Below, piece after piece: positions 25,396 through 34,775 of a stretch of 48,194 bases of DNA. The stretch spans positions 1 through 48,194 of the forward strand of contig CAZUMW010000036.1 of NCBI GenBank assembly GCA_964621615.1. Direction: 5' to 3'. This DNA is from CAZUMW01 sp964621615. GTDB lineage: Bacteria > Desulfobacterota > WTBG01 > CAIYCZ01 > CAIRTM01. The position numbers and the translations under genes are program-made. The notes under the pieces are model-generated. The model was not told the DNA's origin and did no database searches. It saw nothing but the letters and a program-made list of their open reading frames with translations. Numbering within the stretch: the first letter of the stretch is position 1; every line of letters begins with the position of its first letter.

Positions 25396-26214
25396 TTACT
25401 TCCCCGTTATGCGCCATGAAGCAGAGTAAACAGTGGCGCTGTCGGAGGAAAGCCGCCCGCACAGGCACATATCGAGCTGTTGTGCCAGCTCCATTGCCTC
25501 GATGCTCGCTGCAGCCGGGGCGCAATATACCGGAATGCCTGCTGCCGCTGCTTTAAGTACCATTTCCACAGAAAAGCGCCCGCTGCACAGAAGCATGGTT
25601 CGGCTGAAATCATACTGCTGCATGAACCCCCAGCCCAAAGCTTTGTCCACCGCATTATGGCGGCCGACATCCTCGAAGAAGCACAGTATCCGCTCGCCGT
25701 CCGACAGTGCGGCCGAGTGAACAAAACGGCTTGCCCGGTAGTTGCCTTCACGGGTGTTATAGGTCTGAGCGATGCTCAGAAGCCGGCTGAGATCAATAGC
25801 AAACGGGCTTTGAATGCGGGATGCTGGTGTCCCGGGCTGCCGCCCGGCCTCTGAAAACGTGCCGCCGCCCGTGCCCCTGATTAGAGGCACCCCTTCCGGG
25901 TCTGCAGGCGGTGCGGTTCCGGCGGTGATCACGTTGGCAGAATCGCCTGAAGGCGATATCATGACACGAATCAGCTGATCGCGGTGCTGCAGCATGCCCA
26001 GGCTCCGCACATACCCCACGGCCATACAGTCAAGCTCGCGGGCAAGGCACTGGGTCCTGATGAGCGGCTGGCCGTTAATCAGGATCTGCACCGATGTTTC
26101 GTGAATCATGGTTTCACTGACGGGCCGCGTTCCGTCCATCCGCGCCAGCAGGCACTCACGCTCCTCGGCCCCGTTCCGGGTATCAGAACGGGTTCCGGTT
26201 CCTTTTTCGTCCAT
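25396..26214 (-). CDS. fdhD: FdhD-like sulfurtransferase, hallmark Cys replaced
   Basis: FdhD carries sulfur from IscS to the molybdenum cofactor and is needed for formate dehydrogenase activity. The family features are seen: RELDCMAVGYVRSLGML, EDVGRHNAVDKALGW, and a C-terminal LLCSGRFSVEMVLKAAAAGIPVY block. In the segment that in many anaerobe FdhDs reads G-C-G-G-G this protein has GTGGGT, so the catalytic Cys position holds Thr (T115). Other Cys residues remain near the C-terminus. The exact start is uncertain; the ATG has only GGAAA upstream. It may be a divergent paralogue or inactive in sulfur transfer. No formate dehydrogenase genes lie in the window. Confidence 0.85.
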   Translation of the reverse strand: MDEKGTGTRSDTRNGAEERECLLARMDGTRPVSETMIHETSVQILINGQPLIRTQCLARELDCMAVGYVRSLGMLQHRDQLIRVMISPSGDSANVITAGTAPPADPEGVPLIRGTGGGTFSEAGRQPGTPASRIQSPFAIDLSRLLSIAQTYNTREGNYRASRFVHSAALSDGERILCFFEDVGRHNAVDKALGWGFMQQYDFSRTMLLCSGRFSVEMVLKAAAAGIPVYCAPAAASIEAMELAQQLDMCLCGRLSSDSATVYSASWRITGK

Positions 26215-26398
26215 GGTTTCCGAGACCCCCGCATTGCTTTATTGTGTTCCGCAGGCTTTTATACACCAGTAGCATATACACGCAGGTTTTGTCACTATTT
26301 TCAGTGTGTGTGCGACTTTGCCTCATCCTTGTTATGAAAAATAAATATATTGTTTTATTGGTGATATTGTATTTTAATTGAAAAAAATAATAATTTAT

Positions 26399-26512
26399 TG
26401 ACCGGAATCGTTTCGCGCAAACTCCGCACGGCAGTGCGGAGTTAAGCGGAATGTATTAACATAATCAGCATTAATTACCGGGATACCCCGCAGCTTGCTG
26501 CGGGGAGTATCA
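26399..26512 (+). repeat. Two-hairpin repeat, copy 1
   Basis: Contains ACTCCGCAC-GGCA-GTGCGGAGT (26421-26442) and, 43 bases on, CCCCGCAGC-TT-GCTGCGGGG (26486-26505), joined by sequence that includes ACCGGGATACCCCGCAGC. Copy 2 at 30588-30702 has the same order and orientation. The rest of the 570-bp gap before the sensor kinase shows no gene. Confidence 0.75.
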
Positions 26513-26787
26513 TTGTCGATACCGTATACCGGCATTTCAGCATGCCGCGGTTTCTTGCAGATATATTCGGGAAGTGAAGCCGTTTAATTTATTTGAATTC
26601 ACCGGCTTTTTGTATTATTGCTATAAATATACCTGACCAGCACACATTCAATGCATATACTGCGCGCTCCAATCAAAATCGCTATCGGGACCGGTCTGGA
26701 AATCACAGAATATACGCCTGCTGGAGAACGCTCCCGGTGGAATCTTTACTACACACCTGACGCCCGCTTTTGAAAGGGCCGACAAGT

Positions 26788-29706
26788 ATGTCGTATCGTT
26801 TTTCAGACATTGTTGATATCCCCAAACTGCAGGCCCTCCATGATTTTGTGTTTGAAAGCACCGGCATTCCCACCGCTATACTTGCGCCCGATGGTACCGT
26901 GCTGGTGGCCTCAGGGTGGAAACGGATCTGTACCGAGTTCCACCGGATTCACCCCCGGGCTGCCGAGCGCTGTACGGAAAGCGACACCACCCTTGCCGAA
27001 CAGGTAAAACACAACGACTCATATTCGGTATATACCTGTTTGAACGGCCTGGTTGATGTTGCCATGCCGATAAAAATAGAAGGTGAGCATGTTGCGACCC
27101 TGTTTACCGGGCAGTTTCTGTTCGAGGAGCCGGATGTCGAATTTTTTCGTGCTCAGGCGCAGCAGTTCGGATTTGACGAGAAAGCCTACCTGAGCGCGCT
27201 TGACGAGGTGCCCGTCATTACCGCGGAGCAGCTTGACCGGCACATGCACTTTCTCTCCGGTCAGGCGTCCCTGCTGGCTGAGCTGGGACTGAAGGAGAAG
27301 CGCTACCGGGATCTGGTTGAAGACGCCAACAGCATTATCCTGCGCTGGAGGCCGGACGGCACGATCACCTTTGCCAACTCTTTTGCTGAGCGGTTTTTCG
27401 GGTATGCGCGGGATGCGCTTGCCGGCAGGAAAATGATCGGAACGATTGTGCCGCGCACAGAGCGCTCAGGGCGCGACCTTTCGGCGCTGGTTGATGACAT
27501 CGCCCGGCACCCTGAAAAGCATCGCGCAGTCGAGAATGAAAACATGCTTCGCGATGGCAGGCGGGTATGGATTTCCTGGACAAACAAAGCGCTCCGCGAC
27601 AGCGAAGGCACACTCGAGGAGATTCTTGCCATCGGCAACGACATAACCGGCCGCAAGCAGAACGAGGAACACCTGCACCTTCGCACGGAAGGGCTGGAAG
27701 CTCTGGTGAATCTGAGTGAAATGGATGCTGCGGATGAGAGAGCGATTGCCGATTTTGTCCTAAAACAGGCCATTGCCATGACCGGAAGCGAAATCGGCTT
27801 TTTCGGGTTCATAAGCGAAGATGAAAGCGAGATGATCATCCATGCCTGGTCCGCATCCGCGATGCGTCAGTGTGCGGTGACAGACACGCCGATCCATTAT
27901 CCGATCGACAAAGCCGGGCTGTGGGGCGAGGCGGTCAGGCAGCGCACGCCGCTGATTGTGAATGATTATGCTGAGCCGAGCCCCTTAAAGCGCGGGCTTC
28001 CCGACGGACACGTTGCGCTTCGCAGAGTGCTGACGGTACCCGCCATCGATAATAACCGCATTGTAGCGGTGCTGGCCGCGGGCAACAGGAAGAGGCCCTA
28101 TGACGAAACCGATGTACATCAGATGCAGCTTCTTCTCGACGGCATGTGGCGCATTGTTCAGCGCAGAAGAGCTGAGGAGGCCCTGCGCGCAAATGAGGAA
28201 AAATATCATGTTGTCGCCGATTTCACCTATGACTGGGAAACGTGGACCGGCCCTGACAGAGCGTTTATGTATGTTTCCCCGTCCTGCGAGCGGATAAACG
28301 GATACCGCGCGGAGGAATTTATGCAAAATCCGCATCTGTTCATCGACATTATTCACCCTGAAGACAGGGATACAGTCCTGGGGCATTGCTGCAGCGAGAC
28401 GCCGAGACGTGAAAACGAGCATATTGATTTCAGGATTATCAGCAGGGCGGGTGAGACACGATGGATAAGCCACTTTTGCAACCCAATATATGACCGTCAG
28501 GGGCGCTGGCTTGGGATACGGGGAAGCAACCGGGATATTACCGAGCGAAAGCGGGTCGAGGAGCAGCTTCTCCAGGCGCAGAAAATGGAGTCGATCGGCA
28601 CGCTTGCCGGCGGCATCGCCCATGAGTTCAATAATATTCTCGGCGGCATCCTGGGCTATGCGCAGATGGCGCAGGATGATGCCTCCGAGGGCGGTTCGGT
28701 GCGTGAAAGCCTTTCGGAAATAGAAAAGCTGTGCTCGCGGGCGCGGGATGTTGTCGGGCAGATTCTTGCCTTCAGCCGAAAGAGCGCCGTAAACAAAAAG
28801 CCGGTGTTGCCCCATGAAATCATAAGAGACCAGGTGAAAATGCTGCGGAAAATCATCCCCGCCGATATCGAGCTTCGCACCGATATCGATGAAAGCGGCG
28901 GCGCGGTGCTTGCTGATGCAACGCAGCTGCAGCAGGTTGTCATGAACCTGTGTAACAATGCGCTCCATGCACTGCAGAATCGCGGCGGTGTGCTTGAGAT
29001 TGCTGTGGAGCCGGTTTCTCTGGGTGCCGATGCGGCTGCATCACTGCATGATGTTTTGCCGGGCAGGTACGTGCAGATCAGGGTCAGCGATACCGGTCCC
29101 GGTATTGACCGGAATATTCTGGACAGGATCTTCGATCCGTTTTTCACTACGAAAGAAGTGGGAAAGGGCAGCGGGATGGGGCTTGCGGTCGCACACGGCA
29201 TCGTAAGCGGGCACGGCGGCTCGATTTCCGTAACCAGCGAGGCCGGGCAGGGAACATGCTTTACGGTTCTGCTGCCCCATATCGAGGCTGCCGGGGTGGC
29301 GCGAGCCGCACAGGAGGATCGGCGGGCACCGGGCGGAGCAGAGCGGATACTCATTGTTGATGATGAGGAGTTTATTGCCGATCCGATGAAAATAATGCTG
29401 GAGCGTCTCGGCTACCGTGTTGCGGCGCGGAACTCCGGCCGCGATGCTCTCGAGCTGTTCCGGAAGGATCCCCATGCCTTTGACCTGGTCATTACCGATC
29501 TGACCATGCCCGGGCTGACAGGGGACAGGCTTGCTGCCGAGATAAGCGCCCTGCGGCCAGACATGCCGGTCATTCTCATGACGGGCTATAATGACATGAT
29601 CGAAAACGGCAGGTTCAAAGAAAGCGGCATTGCAGCTTGTATGGCAAAGCCGTGCAAAAAGCACGACCTGGCGGAAACGGTGCGACGTGCTCTGGATAGC
29701 AGGTAG
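26788..29706 (+). CDS. PocR-domain hybrid sensor histidine kinase
   Basis: A cytoplasmic, 972-residue two-component hybrid kinase. Domains in order: PocR ligand-binding (1-165, VDIPKLQALHDFVFESTGIP with RCTESDTTLAEQ), PAS (about 172-290), GAF (300-450), PAS/PAC (460-590), dimerisation and phosphoacceptor (GGIAHEFNNILGGILGY, His612), HATPase (CNNALHAL, GPGIDRNILDRIFDPFFTTKE, G boxes), and a C-terminal receiver (LIVDDEEFIA, phosphoacceptor D904 in VITDLTMPG). No membrane segment, so it should sense an intracellular ligand, and PocR domains are thought to bind small hydrocarbon derivatives. ATG 26788 follows GAAAGGG; TTG 26770 is the longer alternative. No separate response regulator is nearby. 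Confidence 0.93.
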   Translation: MSYRFSDIVDIPKLQALHDFVFESTGIPTAILAPDGTVLVASGWKRICTEFHRIHPRAAERCTESDTTLAEQVKHNDSYSVYTCLNGLVDVAMPIKIEGEHVATLFTGQFLFEEPDVEFFRAQAQQFGFDEKAYLSALDEVPVITAEQLDRHMHFLSGQASLLAELGLKEKRYRDLVEDANSIILRWRPDGTITFANSFAERFFGYARDALAGRKMIGTIVPRTERSGRDLSALVDDIARHPEKHRAVENENMLRDGRRVWISWTNKALRDSEGTLEEILAIGNDITGRKQNEEHLHLRTEGLEALVNLSEMDAADERAIADFVLKQAIAMTGSEIGFFGFISEDESEMIIHAWSASAMRQCAVTDTPIHYPIDKAGLWGEAVRQRTPLIVNDYAEPSPLKRGLPDGHVALRRVLTVPAIDNNRIVAVLAAGNRKRPYDETDVHQMQLLLDGMWRIVQRRRAEEALRANEEKYHVVADFTYDWETWTGPDRAFMYVSPSCERINGYRAEEFMQNPHLFIDIIHPEDRDTVLGHCCSETPRRENEHIDFRIISRAGETRWISHFCNPIYDRQGRWLGIRGSNRDITERKRVEEQLLQAQKMESIGTLAGGIAHEFNNILGGILGYAQMAQDDASEGGSVRESLSEIEKLCSRARDVVGQILAFSRKSAVNKKPVLPHEIIRDQVKMLRKIIPADIELRTDIDESGGAVLADATQLQQVVMNLCNNALHALQNRGGVLEIAVEPVSLGADAAASLHDVLPGRYVQIRVSDTGPGIDRNILDRIFDPFFTTKEVGKGSGMGLAVAHGIVSGHGGSISVTSEAGQGTCFTVLLPHIEAAGVARAAQEDRRAPGGAERILIVDDEEFIADPMKIMLERLGYRVAARNSGRDALELFRKDPHAFDLVITDLTMPGLTGDRLAAEISALRPDMPVILMTGYNDMIENGRFKESGIAACMAKPCKKHDLAETVRRALDSR

Positions 29707-29858
29707 CGTTTGTTGCCGGGTATCGCACTGCCCATGGTGTCAGAAAGGCAAGCCCACCGGCAGCACCGGACACAGCGTGTGGCCGGGGTCAGCGCTTCCC
29801 CGCCTGTTGCATAACCGCCCCGCTGTTCAGCCCCCCACCTTTTCCATCATTATTTTGA

Positions 29859-29887
29859 TTGACAGAAACATGCCCTGGATATATGAT
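29859..29887 (+). promoter_or_regulatory. Sigma70-type promoter of the Cys-rich lipoprotein gene
   Basis: TTGACA, 17-base spacer, TATGAT, about 50 bases before the start codon. The lipoprotein is thus probably transcribed apart from the kinase. Confidence 0.72.
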
Positions 29888-29939
29888 TCTGCATCACCAT
29901 TTCACCACCGTTTAACCTTATGTGTAAAGGAGCAGGATT

Positions 29940-30578
29940 ATGAAAAAAAGTAATCGTTTAGCCGTATGCATCTTTGTATGTATTATCGCCTTTGGGTCAG
30001 CCTTTGTGTTCAGCAGCTGTGATCAGAACGGCGAAGATGACAATGAAACCTCCGGAGGCGGAGACGGCGGCGGTACGGTCTCCTCATGCATTCCCTGCGG
30101 CGGCATCGATTTGTCCTGTGATATCTGTCAGATAACCGGCTGCCCCAAATGTTTTGAATTCGATGATGAAACCGGCGGCATGAAGATGGTTTATGATGAC
30201 GGATCCTACTACATAACAAATGAAGCCGGCACCGAAATGATTTTCTATGACAGCACCGGCAGACAGTGCTTCAAGATGCTTATTACGATTGAAGGAAATG
30301 TAACAACAACAGCCTATTACAGCAAAGACGATGAGCTGTGTTATGAAATGATTTCTGATTCCGCTGACAACACGATCACCTATGACGTCGGTGACAAAGA
30401 ATATGTCTACCACGGTGATGATGAGAGCTGGGACTGCCCGGATGGAACTACCTGGGTGGCGGATGAATCATGCGGGGACGTTGAGGTCGAAGAGCCCGAA
30501 GGCCCTAATACCGCCGGTACAGGGGAGTGCCCGCCGGTAACCGACTTATGCGACGGAGCGGATCTTCCGCTTTATTAA
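29940..30578 (+). CDS. Acidic, Cys-rich lipoprotein
   Basis: A 212-residue predicted lipoprotein with a hydrophobic signal (CIFVCIIAFGSAFVF) and lipobox-like SSC. The mature start is a Gly/acid spacer, then CIPCGGIDLSCDICQITGCPKC, a set of CxxC pairs that could bind metal. The middle has Y/F-rich repeats (MVYDDGSYYITN, MIFYDSTGRQCFKM), like YD or toxin-coat repeats. AAGGAG precedes the ATG. It has its own promoter downstream of the sensor kinase. Function unknown. Confidence 0.82.
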   Translation: MKKSNRLAVCIFVCIIAFGSAFVFSSCDQNGEDDNETSGGGDGGGTVSSCIPCGGIDLSCDICQITGCPKCFEFDDETGGMKMVYDDGSYYITNEAGTEMIFYDSTGRQCFKMLITIEGNVTTTAYYSKDDELCYEMISDSADNTITYDVGDKEYVYHGDDESWDCPDGTTWVADESCGDVEVEEPEGPNTAGTGECPPVTDLCDGADLPLY

Positions 30579-30587
30579 TATCCTCTG

Positions 30588-30702
30588 ATCGATTGGAATC
30601 ATTGAGCGCATACTCCGCATGGCAGTGCGGAGTCAAACGGAATGCATCTTAATAAATAGAAAACAATTACCGGGATACCCCGCAGCACGCTGCGGGGTAT
30701 CT
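30588..30702 (+). repeat. Two-hairpin repeat, copy 2
   Basis: ACTCCGCAT-GGCA-GTGCGGAGT (30612-30633) and the perfect ATACCCCGCAGC-AC-GCTGCGGGGTAT (30675-30700), with ACCGGGATACCCCGCAGC in common with copy 1. Both copies have the same orientation and bracket the kinase-lipoprotein pair. The hairpin may also act as a terminator for the converging transcripts. Confidence 0.75.
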
Positions 30703-30727
30703 GTCTATTTAAAACCCCGGACGTTTC

Positions 30728-31495
30728 TTAATCGACTATAAACGATACCCTGTCGAGGCCGGTGTTGCCGTTTGACGGATCATAGGCATACACGCACACC
30801 TCATAGGCGCCCGGGCCGCTGAGCGGAACGGGCGCGGCGAACCGGCTCGGGCTGCCTGCATAGGACAGCTGCACTTCGCTGATCAGTTTCCCATTTTTTT
30901 TTACACGCGCGCTGATAGTATAAACCTCAGAATTCCACAGCCCGCCGGGAATCAGGGGGCAGCCGCACATCATGGTGATATGTGCACGAATTGATACCGT
31001 GCCGGTATCCTGGTCGAGCTTTGCCCCGGATGAGGGCTCGATAATATCAACGGCAAACCCCGGCATCTCGAGCATCCAGCCGTCCCCGCTGTTTATATGT
31101 TCTCCAGGCATAACCCACTGTGTCGATGAGACCGTATTCTGCGCCTGCAGGTGCGCCAGCGGCCCCCGCGCAGTCACTTCCAGACATACCGGCTCATCGA
31201 TATCGATTGTCGCGGAAAACCGTGCGGCCGACTCATCGGAAAGCGGCGCCCCCGGCGTGCGGGGGTTTTTCATAATGCGTGTTGTATCGCCGGTGCCGCC
31301 GCTTGTCACGCCGCGTGCCAGAACCCTACCGGTATGTTTGTCCTTCATGATGATTTCCACGCCGCCCATGCTTGAGCCGATAAATTTCGCCCCCTTGCTG
31401 AGCACGGTCACGGTGATCGCTGTCGGCTCGGCATATGCTGGCGCGGCAGCGGCTATATACAATATAAGCGCGGTAATTACTGCTGTGCATCGCAT
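30728..31495 (-). CDS. Secreted protein with an Ig-like C-terminal domain
   Basis: A 255-residue exported protein, signal peptide ending in APAYA. I see beta-rich sequence: an N-terminal part with VTVLSKGAKFIGSSMGGVEIIMKDKHTGRVL and a C-terminal Ig-like part (VDIIEPSSGAKLDQDTGTVSIRAH, then SGPGAYEVCVYAYDPSNGNTGLDRVSFIVD). GGGGGAA precedes the ATG at 31495, which lies inside the last codons of the upstream binding-protein gene, so the pair is translationally coupled. Function unknown; the operon suggests work outside the cytoplasm together with a binding protein and a redox protein. Confidence 0.8.
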   Translation of the reverse strand: MRCTAVITALILYIAAAAPAYAEPTAITVTVLSKGAKFIGSSMGGVEIIMKDKHTGRVLARGVTSGGTGDTTRIMKNPRTPGAPLSDESAARFSATIDIDEPVCLEVTARGPLAHLQAQNTVSSTQWVMPGEHINSGDGWMLEMPGFAVDIIEPSSGAKLDQDTGTVSIRAHITMMCGCPLIPGGLWNSEVYTISARVKKNGKLISEVQLSYAGSPSRFAAPVPLSGPGAYEVCVYAYDPSNGNTGLDRVSFIVD

Positions 31496-33132
31496 TGTTT
31501 GTGTTCCCCCTTTCCGGTTAATGTTCGCTGAGCTGTATGAAGCCTGCACCGCCATAAGCGGTGCGGCAGATCGTTTAGCCCGGGATTGTACTCAAGACCG
31601 GGACGCATTGCATACAGCAGCTCCGCCTGGTAGAGCGGAATAAGCAGCGCATTCTCGAGGCAGTAATGCTCGAGCGCGGTAAAGCGCTTATGAAACATCT
31701 CCGGGCTTCCGGAGTGCGTAACGAGGTTGTAAAGCCTGCTGAGCCTTGTCTCCTGCCCGATGTGCGTTCCGAAATTGTACATGCCGCTGGGGTGAAAAAA
31801 CATAAAGTAAAAATTGATCCCGCTGCCGAAAAAGTGGGGCCAGCCCGTGACAACCCACATGTCAAATCTGCCGGGTGACAGGTCTCCTTTCAGCTTGGGG
31901 TAAACAATGGCATCGAGTATTTTTTTTCTGCCCCAGAATGAAGCCTGTATGCTGACCCCGAGGCGCTCAAGCTGCTTTTGTATTTCCCGGACGACACGAA
32001 CGGTGTTCGGCGTGTCGGTGGCAAGCAGGGTGAGCTCGCAGCCGTTTTCATATCCCGCCAGGCTCAGCAGCCGGCGCGCCTCGGCAACATTTTCAGCGGG
32101 GCAGGGCACGTCCGCTTCGGTGCCGTTGTCGCTTATTTCCGGGGGCGCGACAGTGCACAGGGGTTCCCCGTACCCCTGGAGGGCGCGTGCGATGAGAGCC
32201 TGCCTGTTTATGCCGTGCTGGAGGGCTTTGCGCACGCGGATATCTGAAAGCGGCCCGGGCTTGTCAATGTTTAACAGACAGATGGAGCTGCGCAGCGTCC
32301 GCTGCTTAATCGTCCGGATTTCCTGCCTGAGAATGTTAAAGTTGCCGGGGGTGACATCCTGGGTGATGACCATATCGACCGCGCCGCTGTTGAGAGCGGC
32401 CATCTGCTTATCAAAGGGGATCAGGCAGTATACCAGCTCATGTGCCAGCGGGTAGCCGAGGTTCCAGTAGCCCTCGTTTGCAACAAGGTGTATCTGCCGG
32501 TATCCGTCAGCGCCGGTATCGGTATAATAGTAGCGGAACGGCCCTGTGCCGACAGGGTGGCCGGTGAAATAATCCATGCCGACCTTGCGATAATAGCCGG
32601 GCGGGAACATCATGCCGATAAACGCAAGCTTTCTGAGCAGCACAGCATCGGGGTATTTGAGCGCAATGCTGACAGTGTGCTCATCGATGGCTGTTACCTG
32701 TGAAATCGCATCGAGCAGAAACCGGCCGGCAAACCGGTTACGCGGGTCGCACATAAGATCTATGCTGAATTTTACCGCATCCGCATTGAAGGGCTCGCCG
32801 TTGTGGAAGCGGACTCCGCGGCGAAGATGAAAGATAAGAGTCCTGCTGTCTGGCTGCTCCCACCTGGTTGCCAGTGCCGGCACGATTGCTTTTTTGTTAA
32901 AGTCGACCGCGACCAGTGTCTCAAAAATCTGATGTTGCAGCTGAAGGTACAGGTGCTGATAGGTTTTAAGCGGGTTAAGGGTTCCGTCTGCGGAAGTGCC
33001 CAGCGGTGCTCCCGAACCGGTGAAGCGGATAACCGCCGGACGAGTTTGTGCGGCGGCCGTGTGTGCAATGCTTACGACCGCTGCAGCAATGACAGCAACT
33101 GCATGAGCTTTTATTAATGAAGCGCTCCTCAT
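31477..33132 (-). CDS. Family 5 extracellular solute-binding protein (orphan)
   Basis: A 551-residue periplasmic solute-binding protein of the OppA/DppA family, signal peptide ending in HTAAA. Family signs: LNPLKTYQHLYLQLQHQIFETLV, RTLIFHLRRGVRFHNGEPFNADAVKFSID, GTGPFRYY, and VRKALQHGINRQALI. These proteins usually feed peptide, nickel or similar ABC importers. No permease or ATPase gene is nearby, so its partner is elsewhere or it has another job. ATG 33132 gives a clean signal peptide; the longer frame to 33189 does not. The start lies five bases after the stop of the redox gene. Confidence 0.92.
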   Translation of the reverse strand: MRSASLIKAHAVAVIAAAVVSIAHTAAAQTRPAVIRFTGSGAPLGTSADGTLNPLKTYQHLYLQLQHQIFETLVAVDFNKKAIVPALATRWEQPDSRTLIFHLRRGVRFHNGEPFNADAVKFSIDLMCDPRNRFAGRFLLDAISQVTAIDEHTVSIALKYPDAVLLRKLAFIGMMFPPGYYRKVGMDYFTGHPVGTGPFRYYYTDTGADGYRQIHLVANEGYWNLGYPLAHELVYCLIPFDKQMAALNSGAVDMVITQDVTPGNFNILRQEIRTIKQRTLRSSICLLNIDKPGPLSDIRVRKALQHGINRQALIARALQGYGEPLCTVAPPEISDNGTEADVPCPAENVAEARRLLSLAGYENGCELTLLATDTPNTVRVVREIQKQLERLGVSIQASFWGRKKILDAIVYPKLKGDLSPGRFDMWVVTGWPHFFGSGINFYFMFFHPSGMYNFGTHIGQETRLSRLYNLVTHSGSPEMFHKRFTALEHYCLENALLIPLYQAELLYAMRPGLEYNPGLNDLPHRLWRCRLHTAQRTLTGKGEHKQCDAQQ

Positions 33133-33137
33133 ATGGC

Positions 33138-34775
33138 TCACCGTATTGAGAATGCCGATGCCTCCGGGTCCAGGCCGTGATGCGTGCACAGCACCCGGGG
33201 GATGTTGTTGAACCGTATTACTTTATACGTGCCGCCGGCCGGGCAGCGCGGCAGCGTGCCGCCCGGGCATAAAGCGCTCACTCTGGAGAGCGGCGGCAGG
33301 TCCTCAGGGCTGGTGCTGTTTCGCATATACAGATTGATGGCCCACTCAATCACAGCCTGCTGCATGAAGCATATTTTCGATCTGAATGCGGCATCGAAGG
33401 CGGGATCGGCGGTATAGCCGCGAAAAACAGCTTCCGCTTTATTCATTTCCCGGATGATCGCGCTGCAGGATTTCGTCGCGCCGCTGATCACGTCAACGTT
33501 TGCACCGGCGTAAAACTGCTCGTGAAATGATTTGCCGATGAACTGATCAAGAAAGTCACCGGCATCAATGGGCTTTCCGAAATAATCCAGCGGCTCGAGA
33601 AGGCGGGCTGCGCGGAAAATGCCCTGCTGATCGATGGCATAAAAAAAGCGTACATCCGAGCACACCTCACAGCGCAGCGGGGCGTGTACGACCCTGACGT
33701 ATACGCGCTTTCCGGCGCCCAGGATCGCAGCATATACCGTTTCCGAATCCACGGGCACGGACTCCCACAGCCTGATATCAGGAACGGTCTGCTGTAATGC
33801 GGCTTTAACGGCGTCGGGAGGGGAGTCCGGACCGGCCCCGCGGTACTGCATGCCCCCGGCTGAGACAGGGCTTTCATCATGCGCTACCGTCACATACCTG
33901 TTGAGGCGGCCCGCGCAGTCAATCTGTATGAGCGCAGATGACGGGCCGATGTTGTAGCGCTCAAATGTGCTGCCGTCTTTATCGATCAGAAGCGGAACGG
34001 CTGCGGCGCCGTTTGTGCAGGCAGGCGCTGATCCTGCACGCCCCGGCGTCACAATGCCGAAAACCGATACCGTTTCACCATAGGGTTTACGGCGCAAGCC
34101 TGCTAGAATTGCAAGGGTTTTTTTTGCGGCGGGTGTATCGGAGCGCATAAATCCAAGAACCGTCCGTGCGCCGCCGGATTCAGACAGCACGTCACGAACA
34201 GCTCCCTCCCGGTCAGGAAGGACGACCGGCGGTGCCGGCTGCTGCATGCCGGTCCGGGAGCCTTCTTTCAGCAGCTGCTCAAGCTTCTTTTCAAGTATTT
34301 TCAGCTTTGCCGATCCGCACCGGTATCTGATAATACCGTCGCTGTCAATAATGAAAAACTGCGGTACCTTGGGAACATTGTAGAGGTAAAAGGTTGTCAT
34401 CTCAGGGTCTGCAAGGACGCTGTATCGTATCCCGTGTCCGGCAATAAACGATGCCACCTCCCCGGGGGTGCTGCCGAGACAGACTGCTGTGAGATCTGCG
34501 CGGAGCGCACCGGCGCTTTCGGCGATGCGGTTCAATTCCGGAATGGTGCTGATACAGGCGCGGCACCCTATGGAGAGAACTTCGAGAATGGTCGCTGTGC
34601 TGCCACCAGCCTGCCAGTTCAGGCATACCGTTTCACCGCTGCTGCTGCGCAGCGCGAGGGCTTTTGCGGGCTCTCCGGGGCCGAGCGCCCGGCACCGCTC
34701 CGGCATGCCGCTTACGGCGGATGCGGTGAGCAGGAATGCGATCGCGATGGTGCGGCTGAACTTCGTAACATTCAT
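33138..34775 (-). CDS. Secreted thioredoxin-like / FMN-binding multi-domain protein
   Basis: A 545-residue exported protein. Signal peptide 1-23. Residues about 30-170 are a TlpA/AhpC-TSA thioredoxin-like domain with the CXXC pair at C71-R-A-C74 (SIGCRACIS) and VPKVPQFFIIDSDG. Residues about 180-320 look like a second thioredoxin-like fold without CXXC. Residues about 320-460 resemble an FMN-binding domain with covalent-attachment type VDVISGATKSC (candidate Thr434). The last 50 residues have CPGGTLPRCPAGGTYKV and VLCTHHG, a pattern seen in pilin-like tails. It heads a three-gene coupled operon and probably takes part in extracytoplasmic thiol or electron transfer. Confidence 0.85.
   Translation of the reverse strand: MNVTKFSRTIAIAFLLTASAVSGMPERCRALGPGEPAKALALRSSSGETVCLNWQAGGSTATILEVLSIGCRACISTIPELNRIAESAGALRADLTAVCLGSTPGEVASFIAGHGIRYSVLADPEMTTFYLYNVPKVPQFFIIDSDGIIRYRCGSAKLKILEKKLEQLLKEGSRTGMQQPAPPVVLPDREGAVRDVLSESGGARTVLGFMRSDTPAAKKTLAILAGLRRKPYGETVSVFGIVTPGRAGSAPACTNGAAAVPLLIDKDGSTFERYNIGPSSALIQIDCAGRLNRYVTVAHDESPVSAGGMQYRGAGPDSPPDAVKAALQQTVPDIRLWESVPVDSETVYAAILGAGKRVYVRVVHAPLRCEVCSDVRFFYAIDQQGIFRAARLLEPLDYFGKPIDAGDFLDQFIGKSFHEQFYAGANVDVISGATKSCSAIIREMNKAEAVFRGYTADPAFDAAFRSKICFMQQAVIEWAINLYMRNSTSPEDLPPLSRVSALCPGGTLPRCPAGGTYKVIRFNNIPRVLCTHHGLDPEASAFSIR

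Noticed and set aside
26399..26512. CRISPR array made of hairpin repeats
   Set aside because: Only two widely spaced copies, no regular spacers and no cas genes.
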